Origin: CAKRJP01 sp963589425
GTDB lineage: Bacteria > Bacillota > Clostridia > Lachnospirales > Lachnospiraceae
DNA: 64,000 bases
Reading direction: 5' to 3'
Assembly: GCA_963589425.1 (NCBI GenBank)
Contig: CAVAKZ010000001.1
Location: 1 to 64,000 of the forward strand
Shown here: piece after piece, positions 1 to 8,325 of the stretch
Layout of the letters: each line of letters begins with the position of its first letter
How positions within the stretch are numbered: position 1 is the first letter of the stretch
Translations under genes and position numbers: made by a program
Notes under the pieces: model-generated
Told to the model about the DNA's origin: nothing
The model's input: the letters and a program-made list of their open reading frames with translations, nothing else
Database searches by the model: none

Positions 1-54
<54 letters not shown>

Positions 55-56
55 AG

Positions 57-84
57 CTTAGGCTTGGTCTTTCACAAGCCTTAG
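57..84 (-). other. Hairpin in 16S precursor leader
   Basis: Arms CTTAGGCTTG (57-66) and CAAGCCTTAG (75-84) pair with one mismatch around an 8-nt loop, directly upstream of the mature 16S end. It is probably part of the pre-rRNA processing structure, but the 3' partner region of the operon is outside the window. The remaining leader (about 85-320) is transcribed spacer with no gene; I did not recognise a clear boxA in it. Confidence 0.45.
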
Positions 85-325
85 CGTTTATACGCTTCTC
101 GATGACTCAGCGAGCAAATCTCCGATTTGCAAGCTTAGTATCGCAGAAGCTTCATTCTCTCCAGTTCAAGAAAAACTTACTAGCTTTCCTATCCCTTTTA
201 CTGTTTTTTAAGGTTGACACGAAATTTCTTTCATGTCCGTTCTGAATAATTCTTTAAGAATTTTCAGGGTTTGTTGTCTATTGTTTAATTATCAAGGTTC
301 TGTCTGTCTTCGCGACAGCTTTAAT

Positions 326-354
326 AGATTATCACATCTTTTTTAGCTTGTCAA
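326..354 (-). promoter_or_regulatory. rrn promoter, 16S-proximal
   Basis: Minus strand: -35 TTGACA (349-354), 17-bp spacer, -10 TAATCT (326-331), drives the 16S operon. The early transcribed sequence carries AGCTGTCGCG, which recurs after the two upstream promoters. Confidence 0.85.
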
Positions 355-408
355 GAAGTTTTTTAAGTTTTTTGTTTCAGCGTTTTGTTTTCGCGAAACA
401 GCTAATCT

Positions 409-437
409 AGAATATCATGTTGTTCCCTTTTTGTCAA
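409..437 (-). promoter_or_regulatory. rrn promoter, middle
   Basis: Minus strand: -35 TTGACA (432-437), 17-bp spacer, -10 TATTCT (409-414). Followed by AGCTGTTTCGCG, a variant of the element found after the other two rrn promoters. Confidence 0.85.
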
Positions 438-513
438 CAACTTTTTTATTCTTTTTTCTGCCTTTACATGAACCATAGCGCTTTCCAGCCTTGTCTCACG
501 CGACAGCTTGTAT

Positions 514-542
514 AGATTACCACTGCATTCTAAGTTTGTCAA
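514..542 (-). promoter_or_regulatory. rrn promoter, distal
   Basis: Minus strand: -35 TTGACA (537-542), 17-bp spacer, -10 TAATCT (514-519), followed by AGCTGTCGCG. It starts only 5 bp after the stop of the CvpA-family gene, so the rrn operon begins immediately downstream of that gene. Confidence 0.85.
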
Positions 543-547
543 TAAGT

Positions 548-1480
548 TTATTTAAAAAATATTGCAATATTTAAAATCGGATTAAAATCATACAAGGCCT
601 TTAGGTAAGGATCTACCTGTATGGCATCATAAAGGGCTTTTCCAGCCTCTGTTGTATATAGAAGGGTAATGATAATAAACACAATCCAAATAACAATCGC
701 CGCACATAACACGCCAATCACTCCACCGGCCAATCGATTTACAAATCCAAGGACCGGCAGGTCTGCCACTATATCCAAAGAAAAGATAATGGCACGGAGA
801 ATCAAGGTAACAAGCAAGAAGGTTACTATATAGGAAACCAAATATATAATCAGATTAGACAAATATTTTCCCACATACTCTGCAAAGCTTTTTACACCCA
901 GCTCTGCATAGGTATCGCTATTATTGTTTTTCTGAAGAAGGTTCTTGAAAATCTGGGGCATATCCGCCTCTTCAATTGCCTGTCCCTGAATATCCGAGGG
1001 AATATTAATATCACTCAGAGAAGTCGAATCACTGTCTGTACTGCTTCCGCTGACACCACCTAAGACGCTGCTGGATATTCCATATTTAGCCAGGTCCTGG
1101 CTGGTTACATTCCCATTTACAATATCATCTATGCTAATGCCATGCTCTGCAAGATCCTCTTCATCCACTCCGGCAGCCTTCAAAACCTTTTCTACCCTTT
1201 CTCTGGTAAGGCCGACAGAAGTGCTTACATTCTCCTGGCTTCCATTTAACTGAGTCAAAGCAGCTGTTGTAATGGCAGAAGATACTTTTTCTTCAATCAC
1301 CTCATTGATGGGCGTGTAGTTTTCTACAAGTTCCGCTACATAGGGGGATGCAAAACACACCACCACCAAGGTCACAATGGTGGTAGCTATAGACACTGCA
1401 ATTCGAATTGCCCCTCTATATACCCCTATAAAAAAGCCTATTAAAAATACTGCTCCTACAATTCCCAACAATACGTTCAT
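548..1480 (-). CDS. CvpA family membrane protein
   Basis: 310 residues. Residues about 1-50 hold two hydrophobic helices (MNVLLGIVGAVFLIGFFIGV and the following IAVSIATTIV stretch). A long Ser/Asp-rich extracytoplasmic stretch follows (about 50-205), then two or three further membrane helices to the C-terminus. This split arrangement matches the CvpA (colicin V production) family, here with an enlarged central loop. Molecular role unknown in Gram-positives. RBS AAGGAGAG lies 4 bp before ATG. The 3' end contains an AT-only palindrome (AAATATT GC AATATTT, 557-572) that may help end transcription before the rrn promoters. It follows the DUF5711 gene closely and is probably co-transcribed with it. 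Confidence 0.75.
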   Translation of the reverse strand: MNVLLGIVGAVFLIGFFIGVYRGAIRIAVSIATTIVTLVVVCFASPYVAELVENYTPINEVIEEKVSSAITTAALTQLNGSQENVSTSVGLTRERVEKVLKAAGVDEEDLAEHGISIDDIVNGNVTSQDLAKYGISSSVLGGVSGSSTDSDSTSLSDINIPSDIQGQAIEEADMPQIFKNLLQKNNNSDTYAELGVKSFAEYVGKYLSNLIIYLVSYIVTFLLVTLILRAIIFSLDIVADLPVLGFVNRLAGGVIGVLCAAIVIWIVFIIITLLYTTEAGKALYDAIQVDPYLKALYDFNPILNIAIFFK

Positions 1481-1492
1481 ACACTCTCCTTA

Positions 1493-1565
1493 TTCACCAC
1501 AGGCATCTCATCTTCGCATTTTTCTCACTTCACCACAGGCATCTCATCTTCGCATTTTTTCTCAC
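1493..1565. repeat. 36-bp tandem duplication spanning a stop codon
   Basis: Two head-to-tail copies (1493-1528 and 1529-1565) are identical except for one extra T in the second. The second copy contains the stop codon of the DUF5711 gene; the first fills the spacer before the CvpA-family RBS. Confidence 0.9.
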
Positions 1566-2812
1566 TTAACTAAACGCACCAGATCCAATCCATCTGCTGT
1601 CATAACAACATATCGATTCACCCCTGACACCGGAAGTATTTCCAGAATATCGCTATCCATACTTCCCTCAAACCTGTGAATTCCATTTATCTTATAAATA
1701 CTACATTTCTTTCCATCATATAAGATCACCTGTCCGCCGCTAATCTTCACCTTATCATAGGTATCGACAATGGATTTGCTTAAGACTTCTTTACCGGAAG
1801 CCTTATACAAGCGCAATTCATAACCAGATTCATTTTTATTTTTTACAATTAATCCAATATATTTGTTATTGTGAAATACGTTTTTGATTTCTCCGTCTAT
1901 TTTAATAGTAGCACTTTCCCTTGGTGTCTCTGTCCCACTATATATAGCCAACAAATTATCTCCCACCGCCACAGAAGTATTCTCATCCATAAAAAAGGCA
2001 CTGCTCATAATCGTATCACTGTACTCTTTTTCCGAAACGATATGGTCTGTTTTTTCCTCTCCGGCTGTACCAAAATTATAATATAGAATCTTTGAAGTAA
2101 TCTTTCCATCCTGAGTATAAAGATAAAGGACCTCCATAGTATTTCCATCATTGGATAGGGCCACATTTATAGGATATCCTGTTCCGGAAATTGAACTTTT
2201 ATGTTCCACCAAAACATTTCCCTTAGCGTCATAGCACATTACCATTGCGGATTCTGAATTTTTAAGAATGGCTCCTACAATCCCTTGGCTAGATACCGTC
2301 GCATGCTCAATAGGCATATTGGTTTCTATCTCTCCTTTTACGCCTTCTTTGGTAATAACCTCAATGGTATTCCCCCCTTGATCATACACAAGAGCCGCCG
2401 AATTCCCCACTATAACGGTTGGCTTCTTAATCTGGTAGGATTGGTTCCACTGTTCCTCTCCTTTTTGATTCAGATAAGAAATACCATCCCGACTATATTT
2501 TAAAAATCCAGATTCAAATTCCGCATAGTTGCTAGAAGAGGCTTCTCCTATCGCAAATGTGTCAGATATGCGAACTTTTGTGTAGGTCTGCAAGGTAATC
2601 AGCAAATAAATCCCTACAACTACCAACAACAGAATGCCTAAGCGTATGGCTGCACGCCTCCGCCGCTTCTTGCGCCTTTCCTTCCCATTCAGCAGTGGAT
2701 CCTCCACTCCATCTTCCTCATTTAATTCCTTGATTAAATTCTCCACCAACTGATCGGCAGGATCCTCATCCTCTCGCACCACATGGAGATTCGTATTCTT
2801 ATGATTCTTCAT
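1562..2812 (-). CDS. DUF5711 family membrane-anchored protein
   Basis: 416 residues. A charged cytoplasmic N-terminus (about 1-55, ending KERRKKRRRRAA) precedes one membrane helix (about 56-75). A large extracytoplasmic region of repeated beta-strand-like segments follows (YLNQKGEEQWNQ, LRLYKASGKEV and similar), as in beta-propeller folds. The plan matches DUF5711, a family I know mainly from Lachnospiraceae; no function is established. RBS GAGGATCAA before ATG. The CvpA-family gene follows 81 bp downstream, separated by the tandem duplication. A membrane sensor or scaffold role would be a guess. Confidence 0.7.
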   Translation of the reverse strand: MKNHKNTNLHVVREDEDPADQLVENLIKELNEEDGVEDPLLNGKERRKKRRRRAAIRLGILLLVVVGIYLLITLQTYTKVRISDTFAIGEASSSNYAEFESGFLKYSRDGISYLNQKGEEQWNQSYQIKKPTVIVGNSAALVYDQGGNTIEVITKEGVKGEIETNMPIEHATVSSQGIVGAILKNSESAMVMCYDAKGNVLVEHKSSISGTGYPINVALSNDGNTMEVLYLYTQDGKITSKILYYNFGTAGEEKTDHIVSEKEYSDTIMSSAFFMDENTSVAVGDNLLAIYSGTETPRESATIKIDGEIKNVFHNNKYIGLIVKNKNESGYELRLYKASGKEVLSKSIVDTYDKVKISGGQVILYDGKKCSIYKINGIHRFEGSMDSDILEILPVSGVNRYVVMTADGLDLVRLVK

Positions 2813-2874
2813 TTGATCCTCAACTTTTTATTTTGCTAATTTGGGGTCAGTATAACATATTTCAAAAAATGTGT

Positions 2875-2909
2875 ACATAAAAACAGAATCCTGGTCATCA
2901 GGATTCTGT
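2875..2909 (-). terminator. Rho-independent terminator
   Basis: Perfect 11-bp stem ACAGAATCCTG (2883-2893) / CAGGATTCTGT (2899-2909) with a 5-nt loop, followed on the minus strand by TTTTTATG. It ends the transcript of the small Asn/Tyr-rich membrane protein gene. Confidence 0.88.
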
Positions 2910-2926
2910 ACACAGACACATATTTT

Positions 2927-3322
2927 TTAGTACATGGCACGAGATAGGCTGCCAGCCGCTGCACCAAACATTGCTCCAAACAAAATCGCAAACAAGAGCC
3001 ACACCAGCGCCAAAATAGCCGCTATAATCAAGCAAGCACGACAATAATTCTTACGATTAAGATTACCTGTTCCGAAAGCCCATACGAAATACATAATGAG
3101 CCCTACACAAGGAATTGCCAATACAATAATGGTAAGTAGCCACTGTCCTATGGTCATTGGTGTTGGATCATCCATGTTTATGGGCTGGTTTGGATACCCA
3201 TTGAAGTTTGGCTGATTGTTATAACCATACTGATTATAATCCGGCTGTCCTCCATTGCCATAATTATACTGGTTTGCATTAGGGTCTGAAAATCCCTGAT
3301 TTGGATCATACTGATTATCCAT
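2927..3322 (-). CDS. Small two-helix membrane protein with Asn/Gln/Tyr-rich N-terminus
   Basis: 131 residues. Residues 1-52 are low complexity, rich in Asn, Gln, Tyr, Pro and Gly. Two hydrophobic helices follow (TIGQWLLTIIVLAIPCVGLI and CLIIAAILALVWLLFAILFG) separated by a short basic/polar loop containing NRKNYCRAC. The arrangement resembles small Firmicute membrane proteins of the TM2/DUF4190 kind, but I cannot assign a family. Strong RBS (AGAGGAGG) precedes ATG. It lies downstream of DUF2752, which often neighbours such proteins, and has its own terminator. Confidence 0.6.
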   Translation of the reverse strand: MDNQYDPNQGFSDPNANQYNYGNGGQPDYNQYGYNNQPNFNGYPNQPINMDDPTPMTIGQWLLTIIVLAIPCVGLIMYFVWAFGTGNLNRKNYCRACLIIAAILALVWLLFAILFGAMFGAAAGSLSRAMY

Positions 3323-3350
3323 AAATTTTCCTCCTCTAAATCTTTAGAAC

Positions 3351-3860
3351 TTAACAACCTCTTACCTTTAAGATAGCATACCGGCACTTTCTATACAATG
3401 GCTTTTGGCAACAATCTTCTATTAAATTCAATAGGTTATTGGGATTATATATCATAGGCTGTTGATTAGGAAAATAAGTCAAGAATCGATAAATATAATA
3501 AAGGATCATTGTCACAATCATCATAAGCAAGATCAGCTGCATCCACTTCACCGATTTCCCATGAAAGAAATATCTGTAAATCACCACTGCAGCTGCAAAT
3601 GCTAGGATCCCGTAAATAAATGGATGCAGTTCTAAGGCTCTCCCATATTGACCTCTCAGCAGGCAAAGCCCCGCCCGGGTAAGGCCACAAGCAGGGCAGG
3701 GATAGCCTGTGATCCAAACTGCCGGACATAGACTGACTATATATTTGCTCAAAATCACAATGTGGGCGATTATTAAAACAATCGCCCACATAAAACCCTT
3801 GCCATAATTACGAGCATCCGCGCGTATATAGTCAAAAGTTTCTTTTATATATTCTTTCAT
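3351..3860 (-). CDS. DUF2752 family membrane protein
   Basis: 169 residues. It carries the family signature CPACGLTRAGLCLLRGQY near residue 56, with preceding and following hydrophobic segments (about 24-45, 82-100, 107-127). DUF2752 proteins are small integral membrane proteins of unknown function with conserved Cys and Arg residues. The RBS is weak. The gene follows the transketolase C subunit with a 21-bp gap and precedes the Asn/Tyr-rich membrane protein by 28 bp, so the three may share a transcript. Confidence 0.78.
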   Translation of the reverse strand: MKEYIKETFDYIRADARNYGKGFMWAIVLIIAHIVILSKYIVSLCPAVWITGYPCPACGLTRAGLCLLRGQYGRALELHPFIYGILAFAAAVVIYRYFFHGKSVKWMQLILLMMIVTMILYYIYRFLTYFPNQQPMIYNPNNLLNLIEDCCQKPLYRKCRYAILKVRGC

Positions 3861-3881
3861 CTCTATATCTTGTAACCCATC

Positions 3882-4820
3882 TTATACGAAGGCCTTTACA
3901 GCTGCGTAAATGCTGTCTGCATCCAAGCCATACTTCTTAATAAGTTCCACTGCAGGTCCTGATTCTCCAAAGGTATCCATAATACCGATCTTCTTTACCT
4001 TTGCAGGTGCCTTCTCAGCTACTACATCACTTACCGCACTTCCAAGACCACCAATAATAGAGTGCTCCTCAACAGTTACGATCTTACCAGTCTTCTCTGC
4101 TGCTGCAACTACTGCTGCCTCATCTAAAGGTTTGATTGTATGCATGTTAATTACTTCTGCGTTGATTCCGTCTGCCGCAAGCTTGTCTGCCGCCGCAAGA
4201 GACTCTGCCACGGTAAGTCCTGTTGCAATAATGGTAACATCACTTCCTTCACGAAGGGTAATGGCCTTACCAATCTCAAACTTGTAATCCGGATTATCAT
4301 TGATTACCGGAACAGCTAATCTTCCAAAACGAAGATAAACCGATCCCTGGTGCTCATATGCCGCCTCAACAGCAGCCTTTGCCTCAATATCGTCTGAAGG
4401 GTTTAAGACAACCATACCCGGGATGGTTCTCATAAGAGCCAGGTCCTCGTTGCACTGATGGGTTGCTCCATCTTCACCTACAGAAATACCTGCATGGGTT
4501 GCTCCGATTTTTACATTAAGCTTCGGATATCCAACAGAATTACGAATCTGCTCATATGCACGTCCTGCTGCAAACATTGCAAATGTACTTGCAAAAGGAA
4601 CCTTTCCTGTTGTTGCAAGTCCTGCTGCCACGCCTACCATATTACACTCAGCAATACCGCAGTCAATATGACGCTCCGGAAATGCTTTCTTAAATGTACC
4701 AGTCTTTGTTGCTCCGGCAAGATCCGCATCCAAAACAACTAAATCCGGGTGTTTCTCTCCTAAGGCAACTAAAGCGTTACCATAGCTCTCTCTTGTTGCA
4801 ATCTTCTTTACTTCTGACAT
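3882..4820 (-). CDS. Transketolase, C-terminal subunit
   Basis: 312 residues. This is the pyrimidine-binding plus C-terminal half of a split transketolase, which with the N-terminal subunit moves two-carbon ketol units in the non-oxidative pentose phosphate pathway using thiamine diphosphate. Visible hallmarks are the FPERHIDCGIAECNMVGVAAGLA stretch, which holds the ThDP-activating Glu, GEDGATHQ, and the C-terminal domain with VVTVEEHSIIGGLGSAV. Its start overlaps the N subunit gene by 13 bp (translational coupling). Two-gene transketolases are normal in Clostridia and archaea, so this is not a frameshift. Confidence 0.93.
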   Translation of the reverse strand: MSEVKKIATRESYGNALVALGEKHPDLVVLDADLAGATKTGTFKKAFPERHIDCGIAECNMVGVAAGLATTGKVPFASTFAMFAAGRAYEQIRNSVGYPKLNVKIGATHAGISVGEDGATHQCNEDLALMRTIPGMVVLNPSDDIEAKAAVEAAYEHQGSVYLRFGRLAVPVINDNPDYKFEIGKAITLREGSDVTIIATGLTVAESLAAADKLAADGINAEVINMHTIKPLDEAAVVAAAEKTGKIVTVEEHSIIGGLGSAVSDVVAEKAPAKVKKIGIMDTFGESGPAVELIKKYGLDADSIYAAVKAFV

Positions 4821-5644
4821 AACGCTTCACCTACTTTCTCCAAATCTGCCATTGCGATTTCATACTGCTCATCATTAGGAGCAGCTCCATGCCATGAAGC
4901 CTGATTCTCCATGAAGGATACCCCTTTACCCTTTACAGTCTTAGCTATAATGGCTGTAGGCTGGCCTTTGGTCTCTCTAGCCTCTTTAAAAGCAGCTGCA
5001 AGCTGATCAAAATCATGTCCATCTACGTTGATCACATGGAAATTGAAAGCCTCAAATTTCTTATCGATCGGATACGGAGAGTTAACCTCACTAATCTCAC
5101 CATCAATCTGTAAATTATTGTTGTCAACGATCACTACTAGGTTGTCCAGTTTTCTATGAGCAGCCAGCATAGATGCCTCCCATACCTGTCCTTCCTGAAT
5201 CTCACCATCTCCTAAAAGTGTATATACTCTGTAATCTTCCCCAGATAATTTTGCAGAGATTGCCATTCCAACTGCCGCTGAGATTCCCTGTCCCAAAGAT
5301 CCACTGGACATATCTACTCCCGGAATATGCTTCATATCCGGATGTCCCTGAAGATAAGATCCTACTTTACGAAGTGTCTCAAGATCCTCTACCGGAAAAA
5401 ATCCTCTGTGGGCCAATGTCGAATAATAACCCGGTGCTGTATGTCCTTTGGATAATACAAAACGATCACGTCCCTCTTTCTTCGGATCCTTTGGATCAAT
5501 ATTCATTTCCTCGAAATACAGATATGTGTAGATATCTGCTGCTGATAATGATCCACCCGGATGACCGGATTTTGCACTGTGAACAGCTGTGATCACGCCT
5601 TTGCGAATCTCATTCGCTGTCTTCATCAACTCTACCTTGTTCAT
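4808..5644 (-). CDS. Transketolase, N-terminal subunit
   Basis: 278 residues. Thiamine-diphosphate (PP domain) half of the split transketolase. It shows SGHPGGSLSAADIYTYLYF, the GDGEIQEGQVWEA to VDNNNLQIDG segment (the GDG...NN ThDP/Mg motif) and a closing SFMENQASWHG. Strong RBS (AAGGAGG) sits 8 bp before ATG. A consensus promoter (5676-5704) lies immediately upstream, so the tkt pair starts its own transcript downstream of recR. Confidence 0.94.
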   Translation of the reverse strand: MNKVELMKTANEIRKGVITAVHSAKSGHPGGSLSAADIYTYLYFEEMNIDPKDPKKEGRDRFVLSKGHTAPGYYSTLAHRGFFPVEDLETLRKVGSYLQGHPDMKHIPGVDMSSGSLGQGISAAVGMAISAKLSGEDYRVYTLLGDGEIQEGQVWEASMLAAHRKLDNLVVIVDNNNLQIDGEISEVNSPYPIDKKFEAFNFHVINVDGHDFDQLAAAFKEARETKGQPTAIIAKTVKGKGVSFMENQASWHGAAPNDEQYEIAMADLEKVGEALCQK

Positions 5645-5675
5645 GTAAAAAGCCTCCTTATTGGTTTATAAAAAA

Positions 5676-5704
5676 ATTATACCTTACCTGCTAAGCAGGG
5701 TCAA
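5676..5704 (-). promoter_or_regulatory. Transketolase promoter with palindrome in the spacer
   Basis: Minus strand: -35 TTGACC (5699-5704), 17-bp spacer, -10 TATAAT (5676-5681). The spacer is almost filled by a perfect 6-1-6 dyad CCTGCT A AGCAGG (5687-5699), well placed to be a repressor operator. Confidence 0.82.
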
Positions 5705-5723
5705 TATACACACTTTTTCACTT

Positions 5724-6320
5724 CTACAATTCTGTTCTTCCCTCTAAAGCTCGCAGAAGTGTCACCTCATCAATATATTCCAAATCTCCCCCTACCGGAA
5801 CACCGCTGGCAATTCGGCTCACCTTAATACCTGTAGGTTTGATCAACTTACTGATGTACATAGCAGTAGTCTCTCCCTCCAAACTGGAGTTGGTGGCAAT
5901 GATAACTTCCTCCACATCCCCCTGAAGGCGGGTAATCAATTCCTTCAGTTTAATGTCCTCAGGCCCTACTCCCAGCATAGGGGAAATCGCGCCATGAAGC
6001 ACATGATAAACCCCTTCGTATTTTCCTGTTTTTTCATAAGCCGCCAAATCTCTGGTATTTTCCACCACCATAATGGTTTTATGGTTTCTGCTTGTGCTGG
6101 CACAAATTGGACAAAGTTCCTGGTCTGTTAATGTATAACATTCCTTGCAATATCTGACATTGTTCCTGGCATCTATCATAGTATTTGCCAATCGTTCCAC
6201 ATCTTCCTTGGGCATATGAATAATGTGGAAGGCTAGTCTCGCCGCTGATTTTGAGCCAATCCCCGGCAAGCAAGAAAGTTCCTCAATCAGCTTTGTAATC
6301 TGACTACTGTAGTAATCCAT
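5724..6320 (-). CDS. recR: Recombination mediator protein RecR
   Basis: 198 residues, the usual size. N-terminal helix-hairpin-helix (SCLPGIGSKSAARLAFHI). Zinc finger CKECYTLTDQELCPIC. Toprim domain from about residue 80 (IMVVENTRDLAAYEKTGKY, with LHGAISPM). C-terminal ATPase-like tail (ASGVPVGGDLEYIDEVTL). RecR with RecO/RecF loads RecA at gaps. Its ATG overlaps the ybaB stop (TAATG), and the dnaX-ybaB-recR order is the classical Firmicute arrangement. Confidence 0.97.
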   Translation of the reverse strand: MDYYSSQITKLIEELSCLPGIGSKSAARLAFHIIHMPKEDVERLANTMIDARNNVRYCKECYTLTDQELCPICASTSRNHKTIMVVENTRDLAAYEKTGKYEGVYHVLHGAISPMLGVGPEDIKLKELITRLQGDVEEVIIATNSSLEGETTAMYISKLIKPTGIKVSRIASGVPVGGDLEYIDEVTLLRALEGRTEL

Positions 6321-6664
6321 TAGAATAACCCCGGCATTCCGGCACCGCCTGTAAATTTAGCCATTGCTGAAGTAGATTCTTCATCCACCTTCTCCAGAGC
6401 CTCATTCACTGCTGCGATGATCATATCTTCTAACATTTCTACGTCTTCCGGATCTACTGCATCCTCATCAATGGATAATTTTAAGAGTTTCTTAGTTCCA
6501 GAAACTGTTGCCTCCACAGCTCCACCACCGGCTGTTGCAGAAAATTCTTTTGTTTCCATTTCCTTTGCCTGCTCTTCCATCTGACGCTGCATCTTCTGCG
6601 CCTGCTTCATTAAATTTGCCATGTTTCCCGGCATTCCACCAGAAAATCCTCCTCTTTTCGCCAT
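6320..6664 (-). CDS. YbaB/EbfC family nucleoid-associated protein
   Basis: 114 residues. A Gly/Met-rich N-terminus (FSGGMPGNMANLMKQAQKM) leads into the charged helix and GGGAVEATVSGTKKLLKLSI core typical of YbaB. The family forms dimers that bind DNA; the close link with recR and dnaX is widespread. Overlaps recR by one base; RBS GGAGG is 11 bp from ATG. Confidence 0.95.
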   Translation of the reverse strand: MAKRGGFSGGMPGNMANLMKQAQKMQRQMEEQAKEMETKEFSATAGGGAVEATVSGTKKLLKLSIDEDAVDPEDVEMLEDMIIAAVNEALEKVDEESTSAMAKFTGGAGMPGLF

Positions 6665-6701
6665 TCTATTGTTGTCCTCCTATTGTCTATTATCTTTATA
6701 T

Positions 6702-8273
6702 CTAATCTTCTTGGTTGATTTCAAAATCAATCGCCGCATAACCCTCAAGATCTACATAACGCTCATCAAATTTTTGCCCCGGCTCAAGGGTTCGAATGTC
6801 AATCTCTATATTTTTTCCTGTGTACTGAGCAATGGCTTCTTTGATTTCCTGCTTACGCTCCTCTGTATTCAAGAAGCTTGCATCTACAGGATTTTCAAAC
6901 ACAAAAAGCATTCCTCCATTGTCATCTGCGCTAACCTTGGCCCTTCCTAAATAACTACGAATAATTCCCGACAAGTGGTCATTATTTCTCCAACGCTTAA
7001 ACTCAGTGGCAGCTTGGACCACTTCATTGGGCAAGGCATCCGGAAGCTTCGGTTTCTGAACCGGCTTTATACTTTTTGTTTCTGCAGAAGCTTCCATTAT
7101 CAGCTTAGGCTGAAATTCTCCCTCCTGCGCTTGCTTTTCCAAGGCCTTTACTCGGTCAGACAGAGCATCTGGGTTCTGATCCATGGCAGGTCTGCAAAGT
7201 TTGATTAAAGTCACCTCAAAAAGCACTCGCTTTTGCACTGCAAATTTCAACTGATTGGAAAGTTCTGAAAAAACACGGATGAAACGCATCAAGCTGTCAT
7301 CCTCTATCATCTGGGCTTCTTCTTTTAATCTGGCCAGATTCTCTGTGGACACATCCAGGATATCTTCCATATCATCGGAACTTTTTACCAACAAAAGATT
7401 TCGCAGATACCAGGTAAAGTCTGTAGCCAACTGGGAAAGTTCACGACCTTGAATCACCAGTTCATCTACCGTAGAAATCACTGCCCGCACATCCATATCC
7501 AGAATCTGTCTTAGAAGTCTGCTAAAGACTTCCGTATCTACTGCTCCCAAAACTTCCAACACATGGTCATAGGTCAGCCGCTCTCCCAGATAAAAAGCCA
7601 CACATTGGTCTAAGAGACTCAAAGAATCTCTCATTGATCCATCTGCCCTCCTGGCAATATAGCGCACCGCCTTGTCTTCCACATCCCAACCTTCTTTGGC
7701 AATCAGTTCTTTCAATCGATCCTCAATAGTCCCTAGAGAAATATGTTTAAAATCATACCTCTGACAGCGACTTAAGATTGTAATGGGAATCTTGTGAGCT
7801 TCTGTGGTTGCCAAAATAAATATGACATACTCCGGAGGTTCCTCCAAAGTCTTTAAAAGAGCATTGTAGGCCCCTGGCGACAGCATATGCACCTCGTCGA
7901 TAATGTATACCTTATATTTTCCTTCCGCCGGTCGGTAGGATACTTCTTCCCGAATCTCTCGGATATTGTCCACACCATTGTTGGAGGCAGCATCAATTTC
8001 AATAACATTCATGGAACTGCCTTCAGCAATGGATTTGCACATTCTGCATTCCCCACAAGGGCTCCCGTTTATCGGATGTTCACAGTTCACTGCCTTAGCC
8101 AGAATCTTTGCCACAGTAGTTTTTCCCGTTCCCCTGGTGCCACAGAACAAATAAGCATGGCTGGTTCGCTCTCCGCTGATTTGATTTTTCAATGTTTTTA
8201 CTATGGCATCCTGCCCCTTAACGTCCTCAAAAGTTGTGGGACGAAACTTACGGTATAATGCCGTATACGACAT
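6702..8273 (-). CDS. dnaX: DNA polymerase III subunits gamma/tau
   Basis: 523 residues. AAA+ clamp-loader ATPase: Walker A GTRGTGKTTVAKILAKAVNC (about 46-65), four-Cys zinc site (CEHPINGSPCGECRMC), Walker B VYIIDEVHML, sensor 1 LATTE, SRC arginine finger (LSRCQRYDF). Domain III and a shorter C-terminal tail follow. The tail ends acidic and is shorter than E. coli tau. RBS GGGAGTG before ATG. A 52-bp gap separates it from pfkA; no SRP RNA gene is visible there, although scRNA often precedes dnaX in Bacillus. Confidence 0.96.
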   Translation of the reverse strand: MSYTALYRKFRPTTFEDVKGQDAIVKTLKNQISGERTSHAYLFCGTRGTGKTTVAKILAKAVNCEHPINGSPCGECRMCKSIAEGSSMNVIEIDAASNNGVDNIREIREEVSYRPAEGKYKVYIIDEVHMLSPGAYNALLKTLEEPPEYVIFILATTEAHKIPITILSRCQRYDFKHISLGTIEDRLKELIAKEGWDVEDKAVRYIARRADGSMRDSLSLLDQCVAFYLGERLTYDHVLEVLGAVDTEVFSRLLRQILDMDVRAVISTVDELVIQGRELSQLATDFTWYLRNLLLVKSSDDMEDILDVSTENLARLKEEAQMIEDDSLMRFIRVFSELSNQLKFAVQKRVLFEVTLIKLCRPAMDQNPDALSDRVKALEKQAQEGEFQPKLIMEASAETKSIKPVQKPKLPDALPNEVVQAATEFKRWRNNDHLSGIIRSYLGRAKVSADDNGGMLFVFENPVDASFLNTEERKQEIKEAIAQYTGKNIEIDIRTLEPGQKFDERYVDLEGYAAIDFEINQED

Positions 8274-8325
8274 GTATTACACTCCCTTATCTTAACAATG
8301 CACTTATATTTCCGCATTGTTTATA

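Noticed and set aside
3882..5644. Split transketolase as a frameshifted pseudogene
   Set aside because: Both halves are complete, overlap by 13 bp with proper RBSs, and two-gene transketolases are normal in Clostridia.
8274..8325. SRP RNA gene upstream of dnaX
   Set aside because: The gap is only 52 bp and lacks the SRP RNA core; only an ACAATGC/GCATTGT dyad is present.
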